Positions 16,517-24,288 of a stretch of 64,000 nucleotides of DNA are shown one piece after another (position 1 is the stretch's first letter; each line of letters opens with the position of its first letter). This DNA is from Caldilineaceae bacterium. Lineage in GTDB: Bacteria > Chloroflexota > Anaerolineae > Caldilineales > Caldilineaceae. A model generated the notes under the pieces. The model ran no database searches, was not told the DNA's origin, and saw only the letters and a list, made by a program, of their open reading frames with translations. The stretch spans positions 60,663 through 124,662 of the forward strand of contig JALHQH010000035.1 in the NCBI GenBank assembly GCA_022842065.1. Reading direction: 5' to 3'. The position numbers and the translations under genes were made by a program.

Positions 16517-18079
16517 TTATTCGCCCTGGCCAGCCTTCCACTCATCGTACTGCTTCTCTACCTCGGCCTTGACGGTGTCGAGACCGGCCGCCTTCAGCGC
16601 GTCGATGTACGCAGGCAGTTCAACCGCCGGGTCAACATAACCCGTCAGCAGCGCGCGGTGCATGCCGTCGGCGACCGCGGTGATTGCGGTCAGTTCGGCG
16701 GCCACCGGCTCGGTGCGGAAGCGGAAGCCCAAGGAAGGATGATCAACCGAATCGTTGGAGTATTCGATCAACATGCGGTTCTTCTCGGGATCTTCCTTGT
16801 TCGAAACCGCCTGCAACAGGGTGTTGCCCAGCGTCCATGCCCCACCATGTGCACCATACCAGGCACTGTCGATCAGGTTCACCCGGCCATCTGCTTCAAA
16901 TTCCCAGTGGGTACCTTCGACGCCAAAGAGCATCATGTTGAGCAGCGTTGAATCGCTGTGCATCAGGTTGATAAACTTCATCGCTTCGACTGGGTGCTCG
17001 GAGACGATCGGAATGGCAAGCATGGAGCCACCGGAGTGGGTGGTGATGTTGACCTTGCCTTGGGTATAGATTTCTTTCAAGACCAGATCTGGATTGCCGG
17101 ACGCGTTGATCAACTCCTGCGCCTTGATGTTACTACCCTTCAATGGCTGCGATTCGATAAAGAACTTGCCGGCATTGCGGATCTCGCCGGTATTAAAGGT
17201 GGTCAAACCAGCATCGGGATGAATCCAACCCTTGGCATACCACTCGTGCATGATCGTGGTCTGCTCGACAGCCCAGTCGGTTTCCATGATGCTGGCCACG
17301 GTCTCATCAAAAACGCCGGAGGGATCGGGATCATATTTCATGCTGATCAGATTGCTGCTGATGCCGGCCGCAAAGCCAGGGACCCAAGGCTGGAAACCAC
17401 CACTGCCATCAGTAAGGTAAGGATACTCATCGGGGCGGGCGGCTTTGGCCTTTTCGAGCCAGGGTTCCAAATCGCGCAGGCTCTTGATCTTGGCGGCCTC
17501 TTCGTCGGTAAAACCGATTTCATCGGCCAGGGTGACATTGTAGATGAAGCCTTCGGGCACGGTCAGCTCTTTGTTGGTGGGCACGGCATAGTTGACGCCG
17601 TCGATCTGTGTGCCGGTAACGAACGCCGGATTCAAGCCCGCCAGGATGTCTGGGCCATACTGTTCGAGCAAGTTGCCGTTTTCACCATCATTGTCGTTCA
17701 ATGGGTAGAACAGACCCTGGGTGACGAGCTGCATGTAATTGCGCCAATCCGCGGTGAAGAAGATGTCCATCTTTTCGCCGGCCTGCAGACCGGTGACCGC
17801 CTTGGTGTCCCAATCACCCCAGCCGATGATGTGAAAAACAACCTTGGCGCCAATCAGGGGCTCAACATACGCGTTGACCGCGTCTTCCACCTGGCTACGT
17901 TGGTCGGTGTCCCCGTTGCCAATCCAGTAATAGTCGAGCGTCACCACATCGCCGGATGGTGCCCCGGCAGCGGCTTCGCCCGCCGCGCCTGATTCTGCCG
18001 GTGCGCCAGCCGGTGCACAACCAGCCGCGACGAGCAGTATACTCACAATCAACAAAAACGACATGAACTTTTTTAACAT
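16517..18079 (-). CDS. ABC transporter solute-binding lipoprotein (LplA-like, DUF3502-type)
   Basis: Lipid-anchored binding protein of a carbohydrate ABC importer, 520 residues. The signal ends at lipobox VAAGC (Cys 21), followed by an Ala/Gly-rich linker (to about 43). The mature part begins VVTLDYYWIGNGDTDQRSQVEDAVNAYV, and the C-terminal region has features of the DUF3502/LplA group (VEGTHWEFEADGRVNLID). ATG 18079 has AGGAGCGTAGTAC upstream. It is the last gene of a three-gene unit with two permeases. Likely ligand: an oligosaccharide or complex glycan fragment, by family only. Confidence 0.9.
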   Translation of the reverse strand: MLKKFMSFLLIVSILLVAAGCAPAGAPAESGAAGEAAAGAPSGDVVTLDYYWIGNGDTDQRSQVEDAVNAYVEPLIGAKVVFHIIGWGDWDTKAVTGLQAGEKMDIFFTADWRNYMQLVTQGLFYPLNDNDGENGNLLEQYGPDILAGLNPAFVTGTQIDGVNYAVPTNKELTVPEGFIYNVTLADEIGFTDEEAAKIKSLRDLEPWLEKAKAARPDEYPYLTDGSGGFQPWVPGFAAGISSNLISMKYDPDPSGVFDETVASIMETDWAVEQTTIMHEWYAKGWIHPDAGLTTFNTGEIRNAGKFFIESQPLKGSNIKAQELINASGNPDLVLKEIYTQGKVNITTHSGGSMLAIPIVSEHPVEAMKFINLMHSDSTLLNMMLFGVEGTHWEFEADGRVNLIDSAWYGAHGGAWTLGNTLLQAVSNKEDPEKNRMLIEYSNDSVDHPSLGFRFRTEPVAAELTAITAVADGMHRALLTGYVDPAVELPAYIDALKAAGLDTVKAEVEKQYDEWKAGQGE

Positions 18080-18103
18080 GTACTACGCTCCTTGAAAAGA
18101 TTT

Positions 18104-18217
18104 TGTAACTACCAAGCCACCCCTCCCTAACTCTCCCCTGTTAGAGGAGGGAACTGGGGCCTCTCGGCCAGATCCCCTCCCTTAGCAGGGGAGGGTTAGG
18201 GAGGGGTTAGTAGCTAC
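18104..18217. repeat. Long imperfect palindromic repeat inside the ABC operon
   Basis: Arms of about 45 nt: GTAACTACCAAGCCACCCCT pairs with AGGGGTTAGTAGCTAC, with internal CCTCCCTAAC / GTTAGGGAGG and CTCCCCTGTTAG / CTTAGCAGGGGAG pairings. It lies between the permease and the binding-protein genes and may uncouple their expression. Confidence 0.75.
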
Positions 18218-18242
18218 GTTTATATGGTATTTCCAGTCTATC

Positions 18243-19202
18243 TTAACCCTTGATCGCACCAATCGTTAACCCTTTGACAAAAAACCGTTGGAAGAAAGGA
18301 TAGGCCAAAATAATCGGGCCCACCGTGACGACCGCCATTGCCATGCGGAAGGTCTGAGAGGGGAGTTCCGAGACGTTGACCAAGCCCTGCATCTTGTCGG
18401 CGTTTTCTAACAAGAAGCGGATATTGTTCAACGTGGTATAAATGGTGAACTGCAAACTATAATATTGGGCATCGTCCACCAGCAGCAGGCAGTTGAAGAA
18501 GTTGTTCCAAATGCCAATCGCGCTGAACAAAGCCACCGTCGCCAAACCAGGGATGGAGAGCGGTAAGACGATCTGGAGAAAGGTCCGCCATTCGTTGGCC
18601 CCATCCATGCGGGCCGCTTCGATGATCTCGTTGGGTACATTCGCCTTGTAGAAGGTGCGCATGACGATCACCCAGAAGGGGCTGAACGCGGAAGGCAGGA
18701 AGAGCGCCCACAAGGTGTTTTGCAGCAGCAAAATCTGCCGGGTCACCATGTAATAGGAGACCAGCCCACCGCTGAACAACATGGTGAAGAACGCAAAAAA
18801 GGTAAAAAACCTGCCAAATTTGAAATTGTCTCTAGAGAGCGGGTAGGCATAGAGCCCCACCATAATCACCGACAGAATGGTCCCGGCGGTAGTCGAAATG
18901 ATCGTGTTTTTGTACGCAGTCATGACGATCGAGCCCTGGCTAAAGAGGAAACGATAGGCCATCCCGGAAAATTCAGCCGGCCATAAGCGGTAACCGTTGG
19001 CCGTCAGCGCTGCCTCTGATGTCACTGACGAGATCACAATCACATAGATCGGGATCAAGGTCAAAATGCAAAAGAAGATTAACAACAGATTGAGGATGGT
19101 ATTTGCCATCGGCGTAACAGCAAGCACATCGCGATGTTTTCGCTTTGAAAAAAAGTTGTACCCCAGCCGTGGCGCTGGCTTCATTGTCATGTCCATCGTC
19201 AT
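18243..19202 (-). CDS. Carbohydrate ABC transporter permease (LplC/MalG-like)
   Basis: Inner-membrane permease of 319 residues with about six hydrophobic segments. The EAA loop reads EIIEAARMDGANEWRTFLQIVLPLSIPGLA, the contact site for the ATPase. The end KGLTIGAIKG is the common end of the LplC branch, which pairs with LplB and DUF3502-type binding proteins. ATG 19202 is followed by a second ATG two codons on that fits AAGGAAA better. A palindromic repeat separates it from the binding-protein gene. Confidence 0.92.
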   Translation of the reverse strand: MTMDMTMKPAPRLGYNFFSKRKHRDVLAVTPMANTILNLLLIFFCILTLIPIYVIVISSVTSEAALTANGYRLWPAEFSGMAYRFLFSQGSIVMTAYKNTIISTTAGTILSVIMVGLYAYPLSRDNFKFGRFFTFFAFFTMLFSGGLVSYYMVTRQILLLQNTLWALFLPSAFSPFWVIVMRTFYKANVPNEIIEAARMDGANEWRTFLQIVLPLSIPGLATVALFSAIGIWNNFFNCLLLVDDAQYYSLQFTIYTTLNNIRFLLENADKMQGLVNVSELPSQTFRMAMAVVTVGPIILAYPFFQRFFVKGLTIGAIKG

Positions 19203-19222
19203 ATTTCCTTTTTGCTCATCTA

Positions 19223-19297
19223 CACACCCCTCCCCCAGCTGAGGGGAAAAACTGTATCGGCTCCTTCCCTTAGCAAGGGGAGGCTGGGAGGGGGTAA
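19223..19297. repeat. GC-rich palindromic repeat between two permease genes
   Basis: CACCCCTCCCCCAGCTGAGGGG and CTTAGCAAGGGGAGGCTGGG halves (the first is 22 bases; core CCCCCAGCTGAGGGG) pair imperfectly. Same family as the elements at 5.1, 13.6 and 18.1 kb. Confidence 0.65.
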
Positions 19298-19301
19298 TGC
19301 T

Positions 19302-20321
19302 CTAGAACAACGCTAATTCTGGTCTGGTTTTACGCACAATCCAGTTGGTGACCAGAATCAGAATGAAGCCAAAGACCGACTGTACAAAGGCTGCGGCTGC
19401 CGGATAGCCCAGCGGCGTCGCGCTGCGCAACATGCTATAGACAAAGACATCTAGCGTGTAGGTGACATCCTTCACGAGGGCTGCACCGTTCGGGAGGGTA
19501 TAGAACATATCAAAATCTGAGCCCAGGATCCGCCCTACCGCCAGAATTTGCAGCAACACGATCACCGGAATGAGATGGGGCAAGGTAATATTGGTGAACT
19601 GTGTCCATTTCCCAGCGCCATCCACCGCCGCGGCTTCATAAAGCTCGCGCGGAATACCGGTAATCGTAGCCAGGTAGATGATTGATCCGTTGCCGGTATA
19701 TTTCCAGATATTGGCGATTAGGAAAATGAAGGGCCAGTAACTCTCTTCTTTATAGACTTCGATTGGCGCAAAGCCCAGCGTGGTCGAGAGGCTGTTGATA
19801 ATGCCCCCCGAACTGCCCAAGGCGTAGACCACATAGGCAACGACGATCCACGAGATAAAATAGGGCAGGAAGAGAATCGAGTGATAGAGTTTGGCAAAAA
19901 AGCGATTGGTCAGTTCAAAGATGATGACAGCTAGCGCCACCGAAAGCACCAAACCCGCAATCATAAAGAGCAGGTTATAGAACACCGTGTTGCGGATATA
20001 CATCAAGGTGTTTTCGATATTCGTGGGCAGGGTCAGGTACTGAAAGTTTTCAAGGCCAACCCAGGGGCTATTGATCAGGCTGTAAATGAACTTGTTTTGA
20101 ATCCAATAGTCTGCGGGGGGCCTGGCCAGCCGATAGTCTTTAAAGGCCATGATAATGCCGGGCATGGGCAGATACGAAAACAAAAATAACCAGATGGCAC
20201 CCGGCAAAACCATGAGCAGATAAGATAAGTTGGTGTAGATCTGATCGGCCCCCCACCGTTTTTTGTTTGGTTTCCTTTGCGTGGGGAAGGACTTACCAGA
20301 GGATGCAACTTCGAGTGACAT
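19302..20321 (-). CDS. Carbohydrate ABC transporter permease (LplB-like)
   Basis: Inner-membrane permease with about six hydrophobic segments and an EAA loop RELYEAAAVDGAGKWTQFTNITLPHLIPV. It starts the three-gene sugar importer unit. The start is uncertain: an alternative TTG at 20390 gives 362 residues, and ATGs occur at 20336 and 20321. I give 20321 (MSLEVASSG) because GGGA lies about 9 nt upstream. No ATPase gene is adjacent, as is common for this branch, which shares a housekeeping MsmX/UgpC-type ATPase. Confidence 0.9.
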   Translation of the reverse strand: MSLEVASSGKSFPTQRKPNKKRWGADQIYTNLSYLLMVLPGAIWLFLFSYLPMPGIIMAFKDYRLARPPADYWIQNKFIYSLINSPWVGLENFQYLTLPTNIENTLMYIRNTVFYNLLFMIAGLVLSVALAVIIFELTNRFFAKLYHSILFLPYFISWIVVAYVVYALGSSGGIINSLSTTLGFAPIEVYKEESYWPFIFLIANIWKYTGNGSIIYLATITGIPRELYEAAAVDGAGKWTQFTNITLPHLIPVIVLLQILAVGRILGSDFDMFYTLPNGAALVKDVTYTLDVFVYSMLRSATPLGYPAAAAFVQSVFGFILILVTNWIVRKTRPELALF

Positions 20322-20522
20322 AGCAATATTTCCCATCGGCTTGAACGATCGACCGACTGCTGGTCGAATACTGGGAATTTGATCGGCCAATTCCCTGCGG
20401 CACGCCGATCCCGCGGTCGCGGCGCGGAATGGGTGTGCTGCTACTTGTGGAACAACGCTATTTTTTAAAAAGTGAAGATATTAGCTGAATTTTCACATGA
20501 AATTAGGGATTTGTCAACTGAT

Positions 20523-20687
20523 TCAAATGATGAGATCGATGACATGTACCAGCTCGCCCACGCGAATGGTATACTGTTGGGTCGCAAATTCGACCTGGCA
20601 ATAGGGATTGTCAAAGTGGGGATAGTTGTAGATCGCTACCTCTGCCCCGTTGCACAGCAAAGGTCCGTGAAATCCGTGTTTCTTCAT
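20523..20687 (-). CDS. Possible small hypothetical protein or fragment
   Basis: An ORF starting MKKHGFHGPLLCNGAEV and ending GELVHVIDLII, 54 residues. The composition looks protein-like (AIYNYPHFDNPYCQVEF), but the ATG lies inside the left arm of the 27-bp hairpin and no ribosome binding site is visible, so it could be the tail of a decayed gene. No family recognised. Confidence 0.3.
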   Translation of the reverse strand: MKKHGFHGPLLCNGAEVAIYNYPHFDNPYCQVEFATQQYTIRVGELVHVIDLII

Positions 20688-20738
20688 ATCTGTGTTTACA
20701 AGCACTGGGACTAAACACAGATATGAAGAAACACGGAT
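20672..20738. terminator. Perfect 27-bp-stem hairpin
   Basis: Arms 20672-20698 and 20712-20738 (starting ATCCGTGTTTCTTCATATCT) are perfect complements around a 13-nt loop. Downstream of ilvD on the minus strand. Confidence 0.85.
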
Positions 20739-20807
20739 GTAAATCAATATTTCTATGCGGGTTCCAGGTGACGCGTGAAACGCGCTGATGACGCTTATGG
20801 AAGCAGC

Positions 20808-22667
20808 TTATTTGCTCTGCCCATTCTTGCGCGCTGGGCGCAGTTGGCTCAGATCGCGGACGGCACCTTTGGCGGCGCTGGTCACCGCCAGGCTATAGGC
20901 TTCCAATGCCTGCGAGATAATCCGTGGGCGATGGCCTGGTTGCCACGCCTCGTCACCCTTGGCTTCCATCTGGCGACGACGTTCGGCTAGCTCCTCGGCG
21001 GAGCGTTTGACGTTGATCGTGCGCTCGTGAATGTTGATGGCGATGATGTCGCCTTCTTCGATCAGGCCAATGGCACCACCCTCGGCGGCTTCGGGCGAGA
21101 TGTGGCCGATGCTCAGGCCAGAGGTGCCACCACTAAAGCGGCCATCGGTGATCAGCGCACAGGCTTTACCCAGATGTTTGGCTTTGATGTAGGAGGTCGG
21201 GTAGAGCATCTCTTGCATCCCCGGCCCGCCTTTTGGCCCTTCGTAGCGGATCACCACTACGTCGCCCTCTTGGATCTGGTCCCCTAAAATGGCATCGCAG
21301 GCCGAATCTTGCGAATGGAAGATGCGCGCCGGCCCTTCAAAGATCCAGACACTCGGATCGACACCGGCCGCTTTGACAATACAACCTTCTTCGGCAATGT
21401 TGCCATAGAGCACACAGAGGCCGCCATCTTGCGTGTAGGCATTGAGCGGCGACCGAATACAGCCGGCGACCGAGTCAATATCCAATTCTTTGTACATGCT
21501 GGCCTGGGAGAAAGCTTGTGTGGTGCGGATGCCACCCGGCGCGGCCTTAAAGAAGGTCTCGACCGCGGGATTGGGATCAGTCCGAATGCTATAAGCTTGG
21601 ATCTGTGCGCCAAGGGTCGCGCCGGAGACGGTTTTACACTCCAGGTTAATCAACTCGCGCTCACTCAACATTTCCATGATCGCCATAATGCCGCCGGCGC
21701 GGTGGACATCTTCGACATGGTAGTGCGACGACGGGGCCACTTTACACAAGGTGGGCACATAACGCGAAATGTCATCGATATCCTGCATCTTGAAATCGAC
21801 TTTGGCCTCGTGCGCAATCGCCAGAATGTGCAGCACGGTGTTGGTCGAGCCGCCCATTGCAATGTCGAGCGCCATCGCATTCTTAAAGGCATCATAGGTC
21901 GCAATCGAACGGGGCAACAGGCTATCGTCCTCTTCGAGATAATACTCCTTGGCCATTTCGACAATGCGCTTCCCGGCCTGTTCAAAAACCTGCCAGCGCG
22001 CCGCGTGGGTGGCGACAATCGTACCGTTGCCCGGCAGCGCCAATCCCAACGCCTCATTGAGACAGTTCATGCTATTGGCCGTAAACATGCCGGAGCAGGA
22101 ACCACAAGTGGGGCAGGCATTCTTCTCCATCTCCAGCAGCTCTTCGTCGCTGACACTGCTGTCGCCGGCCGCGATCATCGGGTCGATCAGATCCAGCTTT
22201 TTGTCGCCGCTGATCCCCGCTTCCATTGGCCCACCGGAGACAAAGATTGTGGGGATATTCAGTCGCATGGCCGCCATGAGCATGCCTGGCGTGATCTTGT
22301 CACAGTTGCTGATGCAGATGAGCGCGTCAGCACAGTGGGCGTTGACCATATACTCGACCGAGTCCGCGATCAGGTCGCGGCTGGGCAGTGAGTAGAGCAT
22401 GCCATCGTGCCCCATCGCAATGCCATCGTCGACCGCAATCGTATTAAATTCGACGCCGTACCCGCCATTGGCATCGATCACCTTTTTCACCCGTTGGCCA
22501 ATGTCGTAGAGATGGACATGGCCCGGCACAAATTGGGTAAATGAGTTGGCAATCGCAATGATCGGTTTGCGGAAATCGCCATCTTTCATCCCCGTCGCGC
22601 GCCACAGGGCACGGGCACCGGCCATGTTACGGCCTTGGGTGGTGGTACTACTTCGCAGTTTTGCCAC
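20808..22667 (-). CDS. ilvD: Dihydroxy-acid dehydratase
   Basis: Fe-S dehydratase of valine, leucine and isoleucine synthesis (2,3-dihydroxy-isovalerate to 2-keto-isovalerate), and of pantothenate precursor supply. The 619-residue length matches the long E. coli-type enzyme (616). The cluster-ligand regions CISNCDK and [19 protein letters not shown] are present, as is [21 protein letters not shown], which holds Mg-binding Asp residues. The start is GTG at 22667 with an ideal AGGAGG 6 nt upstream. A tetR gene ends 29 bases upstream on the same strand, suggesting a shared message. Confidence 0.97.
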   Translation of the reverse strand: MAKLRSSTTTQGRNMAGARALWRATGMKDGDFRKPIIAIANSFTQFVPGHVHLYDIGQRVKKVIDANGGYGVEFNTIAVDDGIAMGHDGMLYSLPSRDLIADSVEYMVNAHCADALICISNCDKITPGMLMAAMRLNIPTIFVSGGPMEAGISGDKKLDLIDPMIAAGDSSVSDEELLEMEKNACPTCGSCSGMFTANSMNCLNEALGLALPGNGTIVATHAARWQVFEQAGKRIVEMAKEYYLEEDDSLLPRSIATYDAFKNAMALDIAMGGSTNTVLHILAIAHEAKVDFKMQDIDDISRYVPTLCKVAPSSHYHVEDVHRAGGIMAIMEMLSERELINLECKTVSGATLGAQIQAYSIRTDPNPAVETFFKAAPGGIRTTQAFSQASMYKELDIDSVAGCIRSPLNAYTQDGGLCVLYGNIAEEGCIVKAAGVDPSVWIFEGPARIFHSQDSACDAILGDQIQEGDVVVIRYEGPKGGPGMQEMLYPTSYIKAKHLGKACALITDGRFSGGTSGLSIGHISPEAAEGGAIGLIEEGDIIAINIHERTINVKRSAEELAERRRQMEAKGDEAWQPGHRPRIISQALEAYSLAVTSAAKGAVRDLSQLRPARKNGQSK

Positions 22668-22696
22668 AGCTTTCCTCCTTGGTTGATCCAGCTTCT

Positions 22697-23287
22697 TTAT
22701 AGACGAATGGTTTGTAACAAACTGGTGACAAACTCTTCATCCTGTTTGGATGAAGTCTCTTCACCAACAAATTGACGCCAATAGGCTCGCATGAAACAGC
22801 TCCCGATGATCAGATCGGCCACGGTTTCCGGGTCGAGCTCAGGGTTGACGCGCCCTTGCGCCTGTTCCGCCTGAACATAGGCAGCTACGGCCTGATTGAA
22901 TTTATGGGGACCGGCATTGCGCTCTTTGAGCAGCGCCCGATGGCGCGCCAAGAGCGTCCTTTCGGAGAAGAAAGCTGCCCCCATGGGCACCGACTGGCTG
23001 AAAAAGCGTAGCGCCGCCCGCGCTACTTCGTGCAAGGTGCCTTTCACCGTACCGCTGCCGACCCGCGTTGGCAGCGTGTTCAAGAGTGGCACAAATTCCG
23101 GCAACTGCTCACTGAGGATGGCCAGGAAGATCTCTTCCTTGCTGCCAAAGTGATTGTAGAGATTCCCCTCCGAACAGCCGGCTTGCCGTGCGATCTCTTT
23201 GGTGGTGGCGCGGGCAATGCCCTTTTGGTACATAATATCTGCCGCCGCCTGGATAATACGGGAACGGGTATCGATTGGCTCCGTCAT
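22697..23287 (-). CDS. TetR family transcriptional regulator
   Basis: Repressor-type regulator of 196 residues. The N-terminal helix-turn-helix reads [49 protein letters not shown] (residues about 10-58), a textbook TetR domain. The C-terminal ligand domain is of a generic TetR_C type. An 18-bp palindromic operator lies 23 bases upstream of its ATG, so it is probably autoregulated. It is placed directly upstream of ilvD in the same direction. The inducer is unknown. Confidence 0.92.
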   Translation of the reverse strand: MTEPIDTRSRIIQAAADIMYQKGIARATTKEIARQAGCSEGNLYNHFGSKEEIFLAILSEQLPEFVPLLNTLPTRVGSGTVKGTLHEVARAALRFFSQSVPMGAAFFSERTLLARHRALLKERNAGPHKFNQAVAAYVQAEQAQGRVNPELDPETVADLIIGSCFMRAYWRQFVGEETSSKQDEEFVTSLLQTIRL

Positions 23288-23310
23288 CTATGCCAATATC
23301 CTCTATTTTG

Positions 23311-23328
23311 TGAGTGAGTGTTCACTCA
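23311..23328. promoter_or_regulatory. TetR-type operator palindrome
   Basis: TGAGTGA GTGT TCACTCA, a perfect 7-bp inverted repeat with 4-nt spacer, 23 bases before the tetR start codon. This half-site (TGAGTGA) is a common operator of TetR-family fatty-acid and efflux repressors. Confidence 0.8.
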
Positions 23329-23413
23329 TATTACAGGAGACCTTTAGATTTGTCAAGTGGGTTTATCGAAGCAACCCCTTCATCCGGCGTGTGACTTTGT
23401 GGCGTCTATTCTT

Positions 23414-23728
23414 CTAGGGAACGAGCGCGGGCAAGCGCTGAATCTGTTCAATTTCAGCCGCGGCAGGAGAGTGAATGGCGTGGTAAAGATCCCAAACCAA
23501 TTGTAGATTCAGCCAAAACTGCGCTTCCATACCGAAAAGACGTTCCAGGCGCAGTGCGGTATCCGGTGTCATGCCCCGTTTGCCGTGAATCAGCTCGTTG
23601 ATCCGCGGGTACGAAACGTTGATTTGTTGGGCCAGCTCGCGTTGTGTCATGCCAAGCGGCTTCAAAAATTCTTCCAGCAACATTTCGCCGGGGTGGGTTG
23701 GTGAGCCATTGGTGGGAATGCGTACCAT
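23414..23728 (-). CDS. higA: HigA family addiction-module antitoxin (Xre-type HTH)
   Basis: Antitoxin-type DNA-binding protein of 104 residues. The N-terminus TNGSPTHPGEMLLEEFLKPLGMTQRELAQQINVSYPRINELIHGKRGMTPDTALRLERLFGMEAQFWLNLQLVWDL is a clear HigA/VapI Xre helix-turn-helix. ATG 23728 lies 11 bases after the stop of a decayed higB reading frame, the normal higB-higA gene order. Since the toxin appears broken, this may be an orphan antitoxin that still represses its own promoter. Confidence 0.9.
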   Translation of the reverse strand: MVRIPTNGSPTHPGEMLLEEFLKPLGMTQRELAQQINVSYPRINELIHGKRGMTPDTALRLERLFGMEAQFWLNLQLVWDLYHAIHSPAAAEIEQIQRLPALVP

Positions 23729-23739
23729 GAACTTAGTCC

Positions 23740-23910
23740 CTAATGATAATCTGCAACTTCTACCTCGGCTGGACCATCTGGCATCCAGCGGAAGCAGATC
23801 CGAATCATTCTATCGGTTTGCCCCCGCCGTGCGCTCACGGTGCGTCGGCCAAACGCGCGAATCTGCCGCCGCTGCGGTTGACGCCATTCAAGTGGCGACC
23901 AGCAAGCGCT
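23740..23910 (-). pseudogene. Decayed HigB toxin remnant
   Basis: In the minus-strand frame ending at 23740 the last 23 residues read MIRICFRWMPDGPAEVEVADYH, the typical C-terminal end of HigB (…RICFRW…VEIVDYH). Upstream in the same frame the sequence is Arg/Gln-rich, lacks the LxxLxGDxxG core in a proper position, and reaches a stop (TAA) near 23918 with no start and no N-terminal half. Hence a truncated and scrambled toxin next to an intact higA. Confidence 0.7.
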
Positions 23911-23954
23911 AGGGCAGGATTACCTCTTCATTCACGATTTTTTTTCAGTGGGTT

Positions 23955-23987
23955 GAGCAGCCTCCCTTTCGCGGGAGGTTTTTGCGC
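23955..23987 (+). terminator. Intrinsic terminator-like hairpin
   Basis: GCCTCCC TTTCGC GGGAGG followed by TTTTTG on the plus strand. It has no intact plus-strand gene upstream, so it may be left over from lost sequence. Confidence 0.6.
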
Positions 23988-24098
23988 GTTTTGCGACTTC
24001 TGCCCGCGTTTGGATAATCTGTCACCGCTGTTATTTTCAATCGCGCCATAACGCGATGCACGCCACCCTTGACTATAACATTATATAAGGAGAAACAG

Positions 24099-24208
24099 AT
24101 GTCTAATGGTCCATTCCTTAGTTTGATCCAGAATTAGCCCACGCATTCGCCACGATGCCTGGGTTGATGGAGTGGTGGCAGCAACGCTTCGCCGAAAAGC
24201 TGCAATAA
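24099..24208 (+). pseudogene. Frameshifted small ORF remnant
   Basis: ATAAGGAGAAACAG precedes ATG 24099. The frame stops after 12 codons, but in the neighbouring frame the text continues as FDPELAHAFATMPGLMEWW then QQRFAEKLQ and a stop at 24208. A single-base shift would join them into one peptide of about 36 residues. Probably the stub of a deleted gene. Confidence 0.35.
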
Positions 24209-24209
24209 T

Positions 24210-24277
24210 CAAGCCTTGTTTGCCAGACAATCCCGGAATCTTCCGAGATTCCGGGATTGTCTGGCAAACAAGGCTTG
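24210..24277. terminator. Perfect 32-bp-stem hairpin
   Basis: Arms 24210-24241 and 24246-24277 (starting CAAGCCTTGTTTGCCAGACA) are perfect complements around loop TCCG. It lies 11 bases after the stop of the glycosidase-like gene. Such perfect long stems recur in this genome. Confidence 0.85.
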
Positions 24278-24288
24278 TTACTCCTGGA

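Larger units (their letters stand above)
20322..20807. other. Intergenic region with hairpin and a possible small ORF
   Basis: About 480 bases upstream of the permease and downstream of ilvD, both on the minus strand. It holds a 27-bp perfect hairpin (20672-20738) and a possible minus-strand ORF (20523-20687). The part 20390-20520 would contain the promoter of the sugar transporter; an AT-rich stretch lies at 20458-20520. Confidence 0.5.

Noticed and set aside
16958..17992. 344-residue plus-strand ORF over the solute-binding protein gene
   Set aside because: Antisense shadow of a well-supported lipoprotein; no initiation signals and no recognisable motif.
20808..20990. Plus-strand ORF near the end of ilvD
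   Set aside because: Antisense shadow with no independent support.
21309..22391. 360-residue plus-strand ORF over ilvD
   Set aside because: Shadow of ilvD, whose cluster Cys motifs and length are unambiguous.
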